Shown piece by piece: positions 45,182-54,960 of a stretch of 64,000 nt of DNA. The stretch lies in contig NZ_UAUU01000011.1 in the NCBI RefSeq assembly GCF_900457465.1, positions 1,240,001 through 1,304,000 on the forward strand, given 5' to 3'. The stretch comes from Sphingobacterium multivorum (GTDB taxonomy: Bacteria; Bacteroidota; Bacteroidia; Sphingobacteriales; Sphingobacteriaceae). How positions within the stretch are numbered: position 1 is the stretch's first letter; each line of letters begins with the position of its first letter. The notes under the pieces are model-generated. The model ran no database searches, was not told the origin of the DNA, and saw only the letters and a program-made list of their open reading frames with translations. The position numbers and the translations under genes were made by a program.

Positions 45182-46789
45182 TCAGACCTGTATAACACCT
45201 ACATTATACCGGTCTAAGATAGGTTTTTCGTTGGCAGCTTCAATTCCCATGCTGATAACTTTTCGTGTTTCTTCAGGTGCTATAATTCCATCAACCCATA
45301 GTCTCGCAGCAGCGTAATATGGGCTCAATTGCTCGTTGTACCGGTCTTCGATGGATTTAAGGAGGTCGTTTTTCTCTTCTTCATTAATTTCTTGACCTTT
45401 GGCCTTTAAAGCTGATTCTTGGATTTGAAACAGTGTTTTGCCTGCTGCGGCACCGCTCATGACTGCCATTTGGGCGGTAGGCCAAGCGTAGATTAGTCGT
45501 GGGTCATACGCTTTTCCACACATTGCATAATTTCCTGCGCCATAACTGTTTCCGACAATAAATGTAAATTTTGGGACTACGGAGTTGGCCATTGCATTGA
45601 CCATTTTTGCGCCGTCTTTGATAATCCCCCCTTGTTCAGATCGGCTCCCTACCATAAAACCAGTGACGTCCTGAAAAAAAACAAGTGGAATGCGCTGCTG
45701 GTTGCAATTCATGATGAAGCGCGCCGCCTTATCTGCTGAATCACTATAGATAACCCCGCCCATCTGCATTTCCATGGTGTTGCCAGGTTTTTTGGCTTTA
45801 ATGATCTCGCGTTGATTAGCAACGATCCCGACAGCCCAGCCATCTATGCGGGCGAGGCCGCATACAATGGTTTTTTCCATAATCTGGCTTGTATTCTTCT
45901 AAAGTCTCTGCGTCTACAATTGCATTCAGGATATCCTGCATGCGATAAGGTTTTGTCCTGTCTTCGGGAAGAATCTCTACTATTTTACTCGGATCAGTTT
46001 TTGGGGGTAGGCTTATCTTTCTGTCGAAATTAGCTTTTAGATTTCCACCGATTTTATCGATAACATTTTTTATAGCATCTAAACAACTTTGGTCGTCGGG
46101 AAATTTATTGTCTGTTACGCCGGATATCTCCGAATGGGTAGAAGCTCCGCCGAGTGTTTCTGCATCTACAGTTTCACCTATCGCAGATTTGACCAAGTAA
46201 GGGCCTGCTAAAAATACAGATCCCGTTCCTTCGACGATAAAGGCGTAGTCGGACATAATAGGTAAATAAGCGCCACCTGCTACGCAACTTCCCATAATTG
46301 CTGCAATTTGAGGTATTCCCATGGAGGACATTCGGGCATTGTTACGGAATATACGTCCAAAATGTTCTTTGTCCGGAAAGATTTCATCTTGTAGCGGTAA
46401 AAATACACCGGCGGAATCTACTAAATAGATAATTGGCAAGTTGTTTTCCATAGCAATTTCTTGTGCGCGTAGATTTTTCTTGGCAGAAATTGGGAACCAT
46501 GCCCCAGCTTTGACAGTCGCGTCGTTGGAGACAATGACGCATAGTTTGGATTTTACATAACCCAGTACCGCTGCGCATCCTGCGTTTATGCATCCACCAT
46601 GTTCTTTGTACATTCCTTCGCCGGCAAACATGCCTATTTCAAGATACTCACGGTCTGGGTCCAGTAGATATTCTATTCTTTCCCAGGCTGACATTTTGCC
46701 TTTTCTTTCAGTTTTTTTATTTTATCGATGCCGCCACCGAATTTTAAATTTTCTCTTTTTTGGCGAAGTAATGCGAGTAGCTCCTTCAT
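45182..46789 (-). CDS. Acyl-CoA carboxylase carboxyltransferase (probable methylcrotonyl-CoA carboxylase beta), two apparent frameshifts
   Basis: Transfers carboxyl from biotin to an acyl-CoA. The ATG at 46789 (MKELLALLRQKRENLKFGGG) starts a frame lost at the T-run 46694-46697. The next frame (MSAWERIEYLLDPDREYLEI) carries SAGVFLPLQDEIFPD and CVAGGAYLPIMSD and breaks at the T6 run 45871-45876. The last frame has GVIYSDSADKAARF, FFQDVTGFMVGSRSE, GNSYGAGNYAMCG and the C-terminal LWVDGIIAPEETR. Joined length (~535) fits MCC-beta. The neighbours are the other steps of leucine breakdown, which supports methylcrotonyl-CoA over propionyl-CoA. The biotinylated alpha subunit is not in the window. Confidence 0.85.
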
Positions 46790-46870
46790 AATTTATAATC
46801 TTGGTTTTAAAAACTGTTAAATTAAGAATTTCTTATTTTTAGATAAATTTAAAATAAAATTTTAAAATAT

Positions 46871-46905
46871 TTGCAATTTTATTCCTAAATATTTTGATAT
46901 ATTTG
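46871..46905 (+). promoter_or_regulatory. Candidate promoter of the acyl-CoA dehydrogenase gene
   Basis: TATATTTG at 46898-46905 matches -7. A TTG at 46871-46873 is 24 bases upstream, longer than the usual 20, so strength is doubtful. It lies in the 147-base divergent gap. Confidence 0.4.
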
Positions 46906-46936
46906 AATTGAATTACCGATTGTAAATTTAATATTC

Positions 46937-48091
46937 ATGCTTATGTTTATTGAAAATAAACAACAAATGGATATGATCAGACAAAGTGCACGAGATTTTG
47001 CACAGTATCATATCAAACCTTATGTGATGGAATGGGACGAAGCCCAAATATTTCCAATAGAAGTTTTTAAAAAGTTAGGCGAACACGGTTTTATGGGAGT
47101 AATCGTTCCTGAAGAATATGGCGGATCAGGGCTCGGGTATCAGGAATACATCACCGTTTTGGATGAAATCTCCAAGGTATTGTGGTTCAATCGGACTTTC
47201 TGTGGCGGCGCATAATTCCTTGTGCACAAATCATATATTAAGCTTTGCCAGTGAAGAACAGAAGAAACGTTATCTTCCAAAGTTGCGACAGCTGAATGGA
47301 TCGGTGCCTGGGGGCTTACAGAAACCGGTTCCGGTTCTGACGCCGGTGGAATGACGACATTTGCGGAGAGAGATGGTGATCATTACGTGTTAAATGGTTC
47401 TAAAAATTTTATCACGCATGCCATCAGTTCTAGTGTTGCTGTCGTTATTGCACGAACTGGGGCTAAGGGGGATAAAAAAGGGATGTCGGCTTTCATTGTT
47501 GAGAAAGGTACACCTGGATTTACTGCGGGAAAGAAAGAAAATAAATTGGGGATGCGTGCCTCAGAAACTGCCTGTCTTTTTTTTGATAATTGTCGGATTC
47601 ATCGGGATCAACTCATCGGTGAGGAAGGACAGGGCTTTGTACAGGCTTTAAAATTATTGGATGGCGGACGTATTTCGATTGCGGCACTTTCTTTGGGTAT
47701 TGCCCGCGGAGCTTACGAGTGTGCGCTGAAATATGCACACGAGCGTGAGCAATTTGGGAAAAAGATTTACGAATTTCAGGCAGTTTCTTTTGCACTTGCA
47801 GATATGGCTACACAAGTAGAGGCAAGCGAATTGTTAACGAGGCAGGCGGGCTATTTAAAGGATCATGGGGACCGTGTTTCTAAAATTGGAGCGATGGCTA
47901 AACTTTATGCGTCGGAGGCTGCTGTTAGTGTCTCGAATGAATCTGTGCAGATCTTTGGTGGTTATGGATTTACAAAGGACTATCCTGCCGAGAAGTTTTT
48001 TAGAGATGCTAAACTATGTACCATAGGTGAAGGGACTTCAAGTATTCAGAAAATGGTGATCGCCAGAGAGATTGAGAAAGATATTTTATAG
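46937..48091 (+). CDS. Acyl-CoA dehydrogenase (probable isovaleryl-CoA type), two apparent frameshifts
   Basis: FAD enzyme oxidising an acyl-CoA to its enoyl-CoA. Frame 1 (from 46937) has MIRQSARDFAQYHIKPYV and GVIVPEEYGGSGLGY. Frame 2 has CGSIGLSVAAHNSLCTNHIL. Frame 3 has AEWIGAWGLTETGSGSDAGG, then RISIAALSLGIARGAYE, QIFGGYGFTKDYPAEK and RDAKLCTIGEGTSSIQ. Shifts are an extra T at 47180-47181 and a missing base near 47283; corrected, the protein is ~384 residues, the family norm. The position beside MCC-beta, HMG-CoA lyase and a hydratase suggests isovaleryl-CoA. Confidence 0.86.
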
Positions 48092-48094
48092 CAT

Positions 48095-48937
48095 ATGATG
48101 AGGGATCAAGTTGTATTGGTTGATTGCCCAAGAGACGCTGTTCAAGGGCTTCATAACTTTATTGAGACAGATAAGAAAATTAAACATATCAATACGTTAA
48201 TCGAAAGTGAGCTGTTTGATGTTATTGATTTTGGATCTTTCGTTTCGCCGAAAGCAGTTCCGCAGTTGGCGGATACAAAAGCAGTCCTGGAAGGAATCAG
48301 AAAGAATGAAAAAGTGAAGTTATTGGCGATTGTCGCCAATCTTCGGGGAGTAGAAGAAGCCGTTCTAGAGGAAAAAATCGACTTTTTAGGGTATCCATTT
48401 TCAATATCGGAAACATTTCAACGTCGAAATACCAATATGGGCTTGGCGGCTTCTTATCAGCAAGTAAAAGAAATGAAACTTTTGGCAGACGCTAATCATA
48501 AATCTTTAGTTATTTATATTAGCATGGCTTTTGGGAACCCATACAAGGATCCGTGGTCCCCACTTTTGGTAGAAGAATGGATTGGGAAATTATACGATCT
48601 GGGTATCCGGGAATTTTCTTTGGCAGACACAACTTCAGAAGCCGATGCGAATCAGATTTCAGCATTATTCACTTTTGTTAAAGCCAGTTTTCCAAAACTG
48701 GAAATAGGTGCACATTTTCATGCGAGGCAAGCGGAGAGTCTTGCTAAGATTGAAGCCGCTTATCTCGCAGGTTGCCGTAAATTTGAAGGCGCATTGCTTG
48801 GTTATGGCGGTTGTCCATTTGCAAAAGATGATTTGGTTGGCAATATACCTTCAGAACTCTTGTTGCGTTATTTTGGACGAGGAACTGATGCTGAAATACT
48901 CGGATTGGAGCATAGCTTCAGGCAAATGATTTTGTAG
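48095..48937 (+). CDS. Hydroxymethylglutaryl-CoA lyase
   Basis: Splits HMG-CoA into acetyl-CoA and acetoacetate, the last step of leucine catabolism. The 280-residue DRE-TIM-type protein shows VDCPRDAVQGL (replacing the usual VGxRDGLQ), SFVSPKAVPQLADT, the metal-binding HFHAR and the signature GGCPFAKDDLVGNIPSE with the catalytic Cys. It starts 3 bases after the dehydrogenase stop and is followed by the hydratase after 11 bases, so the three are one operon. Confidence 0.9.
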   Translation: MMRDQVVLVDCPRDAVQGLHNFIETDKKIKHINTLIESELFDVIDFGSFVSPKAVPQLADTKAVLEGIRKNEKVKLLAIVANLRGVEEAVLEEKIDFLGYPFSISETFQRRNTNMGLAASYQQVKEMKLLADANHKSLVIYISMAFGNPYKDPWSPLLVEEWIGKLYDLGIREFSLADTTSEADANQISALFTFVKASFPKLEIGAHFHARQAESLAKIEAAYLAGCRKFEGALLGYGGCPFAKDDLVGNIPSELLLRYFGRGTDAEILGLEHSFRQMIL

Positions 48938-48948
48938 GGATTTTTGAG

Positions 48949-49725
48949 ATGGAAAAACTGAATTTTATAAAGGTGCACGTTGAGCAGCATGTGTTCAATT
49001 TGACGCTAGCTCGTTCGGATAAAAGAAATGCTTTTAGTCCGACTATGGTGAACGAAATTGCCTATGCATTGAATCTGGCGAATAGCAATCCCGATATTCG
49101 TTTAGTACAAATAGAGGCTGAAGGTCCGGTGTTCTGTGCGGGTATGGATCTTAAAGCTTTTGAGGATCCTACAGTAGATATTGGTAATCCGGCAATTCCA
49201 AAGGTTGAAAAGTCTTTGGCAGAAATATTTGCCTGTTTAGATAAGCCTTCAATCTGTGTTGTTAGGGGAGATGTTATTGCAGGTGGTTTTTTGATTGCAT
49301 TATCTTGCACTTATTTGTTTGCACTGCCACATGTACGTTTTTCTTTGCCAGAAGTAAAAATCGGACTCTTTCCATTTCAGGTGTTGGCCTTGCTAATGGA
49401 ATATATGCCTGAAAGAAAAGCGATGGATCTTTGTATCAGGGGAGATTCTTTTTCTGCGGGAGATGCGCTGGATAAGGGTATTCTGTCCGGAATTTTGGAT
49501 GTTGAAGAAACTGCCTTGGTTGAATTGAGAGAAACTATTCTTAAAAATGCTCCTTTGGCTATATCGAGAGGTTTTGTTGCACTGCGAAGGCTAAAAGAGC
49601 AAGATTATGATGATAAGTATAACTTTCTCTTAGAGAGCTTGGCAGATTTGCGTAAAACCAATGATTTCAAGGAGGGAATGGATGCCATGCGTAATAAAAG
49701 AAAAGCCAACTGGAAAAATAGCTAA
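48949..49725 (+). CDS. Enoyl-CoA hydratase/isomerase family protein (probable methylglutaconyl-CoA hydratase)
   Basis: A 258-residue crotonase-fold enzyme. The oxyanion-hole regions are PVFCAGMDLKAFED and VRGDVIAGGFLIALSCTY, and FSLPEVKIGLFPF follows. The usual catalytic Glu pair is not fully clear: the second block reads IAGGFLIA where GGG(X)E is common. Operon position with HMG-CoA lyase and acyl-CoA dehydrogenase makes methylglutaconyl-CoA the likely substrate. Confidence 0.82.
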   Translation: MEKLNFIKVHVEQHVFNLTLARSDKRNAFSPTMVNEIAYALNLANSNPDIRLVQIEAEGPVFCAGMDLKAFEDPTVDIGNPAIPKVEKSLAEIFACLDKPSICVVRGDVIAGGFLIALSCTYLFALPHVRFSLPEVKIGLFPFQVLALLMEYMPERKAMDLCIRGDSFSAGDALDKGILSGILDVEETALVELRETILKNAPLAISRGFVALRRLKEQDYDDKYNFLLESLADLRKTNDFKEGMDAMRNKRKANWKNS

Positions 49726-50202
49726 TTAAAATGATCGAAAACTCGGTCTGCTTGTCAAGGGAGAGAATTCCCAAGGAATAGAACTAAGGATAATCAGTAA
49801 AGCTAGTCCAAACCAGATTAATAATGTTTTAAAACGTCGATCGTTTGTATCGGCGTTTTTGCTTTTATGGGCACCCAATGTCAGGCAAATTGCAGCCATA
49901 ATCATCATGCTACTGTGCTCCATACTGAAGAAGCGAATTTGCCTCAGGTGGACTGCTTCGTCGAAATGTCGTAGGAAGTACTGTGTGATGGGGCTCAGTA
50001 TATAGAGATTAATACCTAAAACTAGCTGAATATAGAAAGAAATAACCGTGGTTTTTACAAGAAATTGATCGATAGGGGAGAATAGAAGCTGCTGTTTTTT
50101 CTTATAAAAAAAGGTTGAAAGACTAATTGCTAGTATAATCAGTACTTCCCATCTCCATAAAGAATGCATCGCTAGAATGAAGGGATAAATGTAATTCATC
50201 AT
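49726..50202 (-). CDS. Small integral membrane protein of unknown function
   Basis: A 158-residue protein with four predicted transmembrane segments (about 5-32, 45-72, 90-110, 125-145). It begins YIYPFILAMHSLWRWEVLI, similar in pattern to uncharacterised four-helix membrane proteins of Bacteroidota; His and Trp in the first helix and HSSMMIMAA later could bind a cofactor. It is convergent with the hydratase gene and abuts its stop codon. Confidence 0.65.
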   Translation of the reverse strand: MMNYIYPFILAMHSLWRWEVLIILAISLSTFFYKKKQQLLFSPIDQFLVKTTVISFYIQLVLGINLYILSPITQYFLRHFDEAVHLRQIRFFSMEHSSMMIMAAICLTLGAHKSKNADTNDRRFKTLLIWFGLALLIILSSIPWEFSPLTSRPSFRSF

Positions 50203-50924
50203 GAAAACAAAGATGGTAATAAAATAGATTTAAAGCTATTTTAAACTATACCAGCTTATAGAATAGATGCTGGTTTTTCATTAATTGTCTACGTCTTCTG
50301 ATCAAAGGACTTGTATTTATATGTATTTTTACTTTATATAAGTACTTTATTGTTTTGGTTATTAGGTTGCTTTGTGTTGTTTTTAACTCTTGGTTAATGC
50401 TGTTGTTATGTGTAATTCGCCGTTTATCTATCAGGCGGAGAATAACGATTAGCTGGACCAAATAGGCCGTCCAAATGATCGAGAACGAAGGTATTCGCTT
50501 GTGAATAACTAATGATCGTCTGTATGCTTTATTTTTAGTTGTTTTTAGCCTCTCTGAGGTGATGTTTGTCATTCCCGAAGGGTTTGTGTGGTTTTGATTT
50601 GTTTTAGCTGAGAATGCGGCTATTTCGGGTTTTTGAAGGTGGTTGCGATTTGCGTGTTGTTTTTAAGGATAATGCACATCGATAAAAATGATGTTTTATT
50701 CGATTACGAATTTCATAATTTATTATAATAACAATTTGTTTATCATAGTATTATGTTTATTATATAAATTGAATGTATATGTTTTATTATGTCCGATCTG
50801 TGCTATTAAATTAAAATAATGCCTGAGCGTAAGCAAAGCTCTGCCTGTGTTTTTTTTTAAAATGTTTTTGGAATTATACAAAATCCGTTTCTATATTAGT
50901 GTATTAATTAAATAATACAGTAGT
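50203..50924. other. Long AT-rich intergenic region
   Basis: 722 bases between divergent genes. A 108-codon minus-strand frame (50246-50572) is Lys/Arg/Thr/Ile-rich without family features and I do not call it. The right half is very AT-rich and should hold the promoter of the ABC operon, but no clear TAnnTTTG is well placed. No RNA gene was recognised. Confidence 0.45.
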
Positions 50925-51776
50925 ATGGTTACTATCCAAAATCTAAATTTCAGCTATAGTAAATCATGGCCCCTTTTTCTTCATATGGATCTTGAATTGA
51001 AGCAGGGGCATATCTATGGCCTATTGGGAAAGAATGGTGCTGGCAAATCAACTTTGCTTAAGAATATTGCCGGTTTGGTATATCCTGTTTCGGGGCAAGT
51101 TGATGTGTTGGGGCATAACCCTAATCGAAGGGAACCTTCCTTGTTAAGGGAGATTAGTTTTATTCCGGAAGAGTTTTATCTCCCTGCCGTAAAATCAGAA
51201 CAGTTTCTGAAGGCTAATGCAGGGTTTTACCCCAACTTCGATCAGGTATATTTTGATCAGCTTATTCGTGAGTTCGATATTCCCATTGAGCAAAAATTAG
51301 CAAACATGAGTTATGGACAGAAAAAGAAATATATTATTTCTTTCGGTTTAGCGTCTAACACAAAAGTGATCATCATGGATGAGCCAACGAATGGTTTGGA
51401 TATTCCTTCTAAGGTTCAGTTTCGAAAGATCATGGCTTCTGCCATTACTGATGATCGATGTGTAATTATCTCCACACATCAGGTGCGTGATCTGGATAAT
51501 CTTATTGATGCTGTTATTTTACTTGATGATCATAAGGTTGCACTCAACGCTCCGATGCATGTGATTACTGATCGCTTATGCTTTAAAAAAGTAAGAGAGT
51601 TGCCTTTGGATACACTTTATTCCGAAGAAGGAGTAGGCGGTTTTAATGTTATTCTTCCAAACTCGGCGGCAGAAGATTCGAAACTGGATTTGGAGTTGCT
51701 ATTTAATGCAGTGTTACAGTGCAAGGAAAAAATTACGGACCTTATTAAACATGATGAATATGTCAAATCTATTTAA
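50925..51776 (+). CDS. ABC transporter ATP-binding protein
   Basis: A 283-residue ATPase subunit. Walker A is GLLGKNGAGKST, the Q-loop region is EISFIPEEFYLP, the signature is degenerate (MSYGQKKK in place of LSGGQ), Walker B is VIIMDEPTNGLD, and the switch His is ISTHQ. It pairs with the permease whose start overlaps its 3' end. With a YtrA-like GntR regulator in the operon it resembles antibiotic/cell-wall-stress exporters of the YtrB type. Confidence 0.9.
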   Translation: MVTIQNLNFSYSKSWPLFLHMDLELKQGHIYGLLGKNGAGKSTLLKNIAGLVYPVSGQVDVLGHNPNRREPSLLREISFIPEEFYLPAVKSEQFLKANAGFYPNFDQVYFDQLIREFDIPIEQKLANMSYGQKKKYIISFGLASNTKVIIMDEPTNGLDIPSKVQFRKIMASAITDDRCVIISTHQVRDLDNLIDAVILLDDHKVALNAPMHVITDRLCFKKVRELPLDTLYSEEGVGGFNVILPNSAAEDSKLDLELLFNAVLQCKEKITDLIKHDEYVKSI

Positions 51777-52569
51777 TGCTACGCGTTTTTTTGGACTGAT
51801 TCGAAGACAATGGATTGGTTTTGGGCGAATTTATCTGATGTCAATAGGGATTATTGCCGGGGTAATTTTTGGTTTTTATGCAGTTAATTTGGGATCAAAT
51901 TATGATGATATCAAAAAGAATATTGTTTATTCGTTGCTAAATTTCAGAGCACCGTTGTTTTGTATCTTGGGACTCTTTTTTGTAACGGTTATCTCGAGCA
52001 GTTATTTTGCTGATTTAGGGAAGAAGACCCGGGCGATTTTTGAGCTGATGATTCCAGCGTCACAATTGGAAAAGTTTCTGGTCAGCTTATTCTATACGGT
52101 TGTCGTGAGTATTGGTTCATATTTATTGGTCTTTTATTTGATCGATTTGGCATTTGTTTCTTATTTGAGGAGCGTTGGTTCTGTGGTTGTAAATGAAGTA
52201 CAGCCATCAGGAGAGACGGTCAGTGTGGATCTATGGCAGTACTTTTTCAAGGTTCAATACCCTGAACCGGCTTATTATTTTTGTTTTGTACCAATTCTTC
52301 TGAATGCAATTTTCTTACTTGGTGGGATCGTCTACCAAAACTATCAATATGTAAAGACGGCTATTTTTCTTGTGCTTTACTGTGTAGTTTGGATGTGTCT
52401 TTTTGTTTACTTAATGAAGACTCAGACCCAGGATACCGTAGGTACAATGGATAATAACTATTGGTCTGATTCAAATCATATTTTTGCATTGATCGGCGCT
52501 GTAGGAGTGTTGCTTGCCATAATGATTTGGGCGGTTGCTTTTTTAAGGTTGAAAGAAAAGGAGATTTAA
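51754..52569 (+). CDS. ABC transporter permease
   Basis: About 271 residues with six predicted transmembrane segments. The frame opens earlier, but upstream codons are the ATPase gene in another frame. ATGs at 51751, 51754 and 51760 begin (M)MNMSNLFNATRFFGLIRRQ, giving a 17-26 base overlap with the ATPase gene and implying translational coupling. The middle contains a ~40-residue extracytoplasmic loop (VNEVQPSGETVSVDLW). Substrate unknown. Confidence 0.8.
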   Translation: MNMSNLFNATRFFGLIRRQWIGFGRIYLMSIGIIAGVIFGFYAVNLGSNYDDIKKNIVYSLLNFRAPLFCILGLFFVTVISSSYFADLGKKTRAIFELMIPASQLEKFLVSLFYTVVVSIGSYLLVFYLIDLAFVSYLRSVGSVVVNEVQPSGETVSVDLWQYFFKVQYPEPAYYFCFVPILLNAIFLLGGIVYQNYQYVKTAIFLVLYCVVWMCLFVYLMKTQTQDTVGTMDNNYWSDSNHIFALIGAVGVLLAIMIWAVAFLRLKEKEI

Positions 52570-52570
52570 T

Positions 52571-52954
52571 ATGGAGTTCAATGCAAATAAAGCCATTTAC
52601 CTTCAGATTGCTGAGTACGTATGTGATCATATTTTGCTAGCGACCTGGAAAGTGGATGAAAAACTCCCCTCAGTAAGGGAATTGGCAGTTCAGATGGAGG
52701 TTAACCCCAATACTGTTATGCGGACCTATGATATGTTGCAGCAGAAAGAAATTATAGCTAATAAGCGCGGGATCGGTTTTTTTCTGACACAAGAATCGGT
52801 GAAGAATGTGAAGTTATATAGAAAGGCAATTTTTCTAGAAGAAGATCTTCCCTTGTTTTTTCGTAATATTTATTTATTGGAAATCGGTCTGGATGAGTTA
52901 GAGCAACGTTATAGACGGTTTGTAAGTCAGAATTTTAATCAAAATGAGTCATGA
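52571..52954 (+). CDS. GntR-family regulator (YtrA subfamily)
   Basis: A 127-residue regulator: a GntR winged helix (residues ~8-75: AIYLQIAEYVCDHIL, LPSVRELAVQMEVNPNTVMRTYDML) and a short C-terminal helical dimerisation part, as in YtrA. It starts 1 base after the permease stop and overlaps the next gene by 4 bases. It is inferred to control its own operon. Its place after the transporter genes differs from the usual first position in ytr operons. Confidence 0.88.
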   Translation: MEFNANKAIYLQIAEYVCDHILLATWKVDEKLPSVRELAVQMEVNPNTVMRTYDMLQQKEIIANKRGIGFFLTQESVKNVKLYRKAIFLEEDLPLFFRNIYLLEIGLDELEQRYRRFVSQNFNQNES

Positions 52955-53796
52955 AATTAAGTACAAAAATAATAATGGGATTAGCAATAGGCTTATTCGC
53001 GGTTCCGATGCTTGTCGCGTCCTACCTTGTTCGTATAAATCGAGTGGATGCGAAAAAATATAATGCTGATGTTGAGCAGGAGGTATCCAAGCCAGGTGCA
53101 AAGGATGTTTATTACCGGTCGTTCCCCTTGGCAGCTTTCGATAAGCTTTATATTGTAGGTACCAATGCAAGGGGTGTAGGGTTGTATTGGGTGAAAAGCG
53201 ATAAGTTTATGGTTAAAGTTAATAAAAGTCAAGCCGACTTTGTGAAAGCGAATGTCGATCAATCTGGCAATCTTACCTTAGATCTTTTATCAGGAGGAGA
53301 CGGGGGGTATAATTCAATCTATATTTTTTCACCTGATCTTAGGGTTTTAAAATTAAAAAATGCGGGTATTAACGAGTTGTCCGCCAGGTTGAACGAATTG
53401 ACTGTCGTAGGTGATAGCGTTGAGGTATTTTCCCTTGCGGAGAAATCCGTTATAAATACATTGAATCTGAACCTGACAAATTCCACTATTGATGATCTTG
53501 GCGGGACGGACAGTAAGGGGAATTCTCTTGTCGGTCGTTTATTTGTTAACACAACGAATAGTGTTTTGGGACTTCCGCGTACGAATTATCAAAGTGCAGA
53601 TATTGTGGCAAACAATTCAGAAGTTTATTTCAATAGGAAGGGACCTGAAGCCAAAGTAGGTCTTCTGAATATCAAAACTGAAGGAAAATCATCTGTCCGT
53701 TTAGATAGTTTGCAATGGGGAACATTGAACGGGAATCTATCCAATGATACTAAAATAGATTTGCCTGTCCATGCATTGCGATCATTGATTAAGTAA
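52951..53796 (+). CDS. Exported or membrane-anchored protein with DUF2807-like beta repeats
   Basis: A 281-residue protein with an N-terminal signal or anchor (residues ~5-28). The body has repeated beta segments (LKLKNAGINELSARLNELTVV, LNLNLTNSTIDDLGG) like the head of DUF2807 putative auto-transporter/adhesin proteins; assignment moderate. The ATGA overlap with the GntR gene shows that it belongs to the ABC operon, so an envelope role linked to the transporter is likely. Confidence 0.7.
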   Translation: MKLSTKIIMGLAIGLFAVPMLVASYLVRINRVDAKKYNADVEQEVSKPGAKDVYYRSFPLAAFDKLYIVGTNARGVGLYWVKSDKFMVKVNKSQADFVKANVDQSGNLTLDLLSGGDGGYNSIYIFSPDLRVLKLKNAGINELSARLNELTVVGDSVEVFSLAEKSVINTLNLNLTNSTIDDLGGTDSKGNSLVGRLFVNTTNSVLGLPRTNYQSADIVANNSEVYFNRKGPEAKVGLLNIKTEGKSSVRLDSLQWGTLNGNLSNDTKIDLPVHALRSLIK

Positions 53797-53851
53797 GGTT
53801 TAATTGGTGGATGTTGCAGTCGATCGTTAATAGTAGAGATCGGTATTTTCT

Positions 53852-53890
53852 GAAAAGGTCAAAATTCCATAGTGGGGTTTTGACCTTTTC
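53852..53890. terminator. Bidirectional terminator
   Basis: 13-bp stem gaaaaggtcaaaa / ttttgaccttttc with a 13-base loop, between the ABC operon and the LacI gene. Confidence 0.8.
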
Positions 53891-53891
53891 T

Positions 53892-54929
53892 TTAAAGGGA
53901 TGATGTAGATTTTCGGTGTTCGATACTGCAGTCCAAAAAATACGTCTCGAATTCGAAATAATTCTTTTTGTTTTTTTTCTTTAACATCTGCAAGAGAAGT
54001 TCTACCGATTTTTCTGCCATAAGCTGTGTTGGCTGGGTGATTGTTGTTAAAGATGGGTTGAGACTGTTGGCAAAAGGGGTGTTGCTAAAGCCAATTAAGT
54101 TCATGTCATCAGGAATTTTCACCTCTAATTTATTTAATATGTGCAAAACTTTTAGCGACAAGGTGTCTGTCGTTGAGAGGAGTGCATTTGGAGCGGAGGG
54201 CTTATTTAATAACGTGTTTATTTTGCTTTCCAGTTCGTCATCGATATTATCTTTGGGGCTTGAGTAGGATATTTCAACAATATTTTCTTCTTTAAAAGGA
54301 ATAGAGGCATTAAAGAGGGCATCTTTATATCCTTTTATTCTGCTTACATTTCCACCGATATCTTTGCATAATAAAAGAATGATATTTTCGCGTTTGTTTT
54401 TGATCATTTCTTCTGTTGCCTGATAGATGACTTTGTTGTTTTGGATTCCGATTTTAAAGGTGTCGAGTTGATGGTTTATCCGGTCAAAAATAATCACAGG
54501 GCAGATCTGTTCCATGATATAAAACAAGAGTGATAAACTTGAATCATTTTTTACAGGAGAAATGATTATTCCTTCGATATTGCTTTGTATGCAAAGTTCC
54601 AGTGCTTCCTTTTCTTTTTTCTCATCGTTAAAAGTCTGCAAGAGGATGAGTTTATAATTCGTCTGCGATAAAATAAGGGAGATGTCTTCGTAAAAATCAA
54701 AGAAAAAAGAGCTTGAGATAAATGGAACAATGATCGCTAGGGTGTTTGATCGCCCCGTTTTTAAGCTTTTTGCGGAGAAATTTGGTATATAATTAATTTT
54801 CTGCGTGAAATCTAAAATTAACTTTTTTGTTTCTGCGCTTATTTCATGGCTATCGTTTAGTGCTTTGGAAATGGTTCCTGGAGATAGGTTTAACTGTTGG
54901 CCAATCTCTTTTAACGTAAATCTCTTCAT
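53892..54929 (-). CDS. LacI-family transcriptional regulator
   Basis: A 345-residue repressor-type protein. The N-terminal LacI HTH reads TLKEIGQQLNLSPGTISKALND with the hinge YIPNFSAKSLKTGRS. The periplasmic-binding-like sensor follows (TLAIIVPFISSSFFFDFYEDI, GIIISPVKND, PDDMNLIGFSNTP). It probably binds a sugar. No sugar-use genes are adjacent. A palindrome TAGCGCTA 55 bases upstream may be its own operator. Confidence 0.9.
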   Translation of the reverse strand: MKRFTLKEIGQQLNLSPGTISKALNDSHEISAETKKLILDFTQKINYIPNFSAKSLKTGRSNTLAIIVPFISSSFFFDFYEDISLILSQTNYKLILLQTFNDEKKEKEALELCIQSNIEGIIISPVKNDSSLSLLFYIMEQICPVIIFDRINHQLDTFKIGIQNNKVIYQATEEMIKNKRENIILLLCKDIGGNVSRIKGYKDALFNASIPFKEENIVEISYSSPKDNIDDELESKINTLLNKPSAPNALLSTTDTLSLKVLHILNKLEVKIPDDMNLIGFSNTPFANSLNPSLTTITQPTQLMAEKSVELLLQMLKKKNKKNYFEFETYFLDCSIEHRKSTSSL

Positions 54930-54960
54930 GTGCTCGATCCTCTTTCATTGATTGTAATTG

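Noticed and set aside
50246..50572. 108-codon minus-strand frame in the long AT-rich intergenic region
   Set aside because: Lys/Arg/Ile/Thr-rich translation typical of AT-rich non-coding DNA, with no domain features. A real gene cannot be fully excluded.
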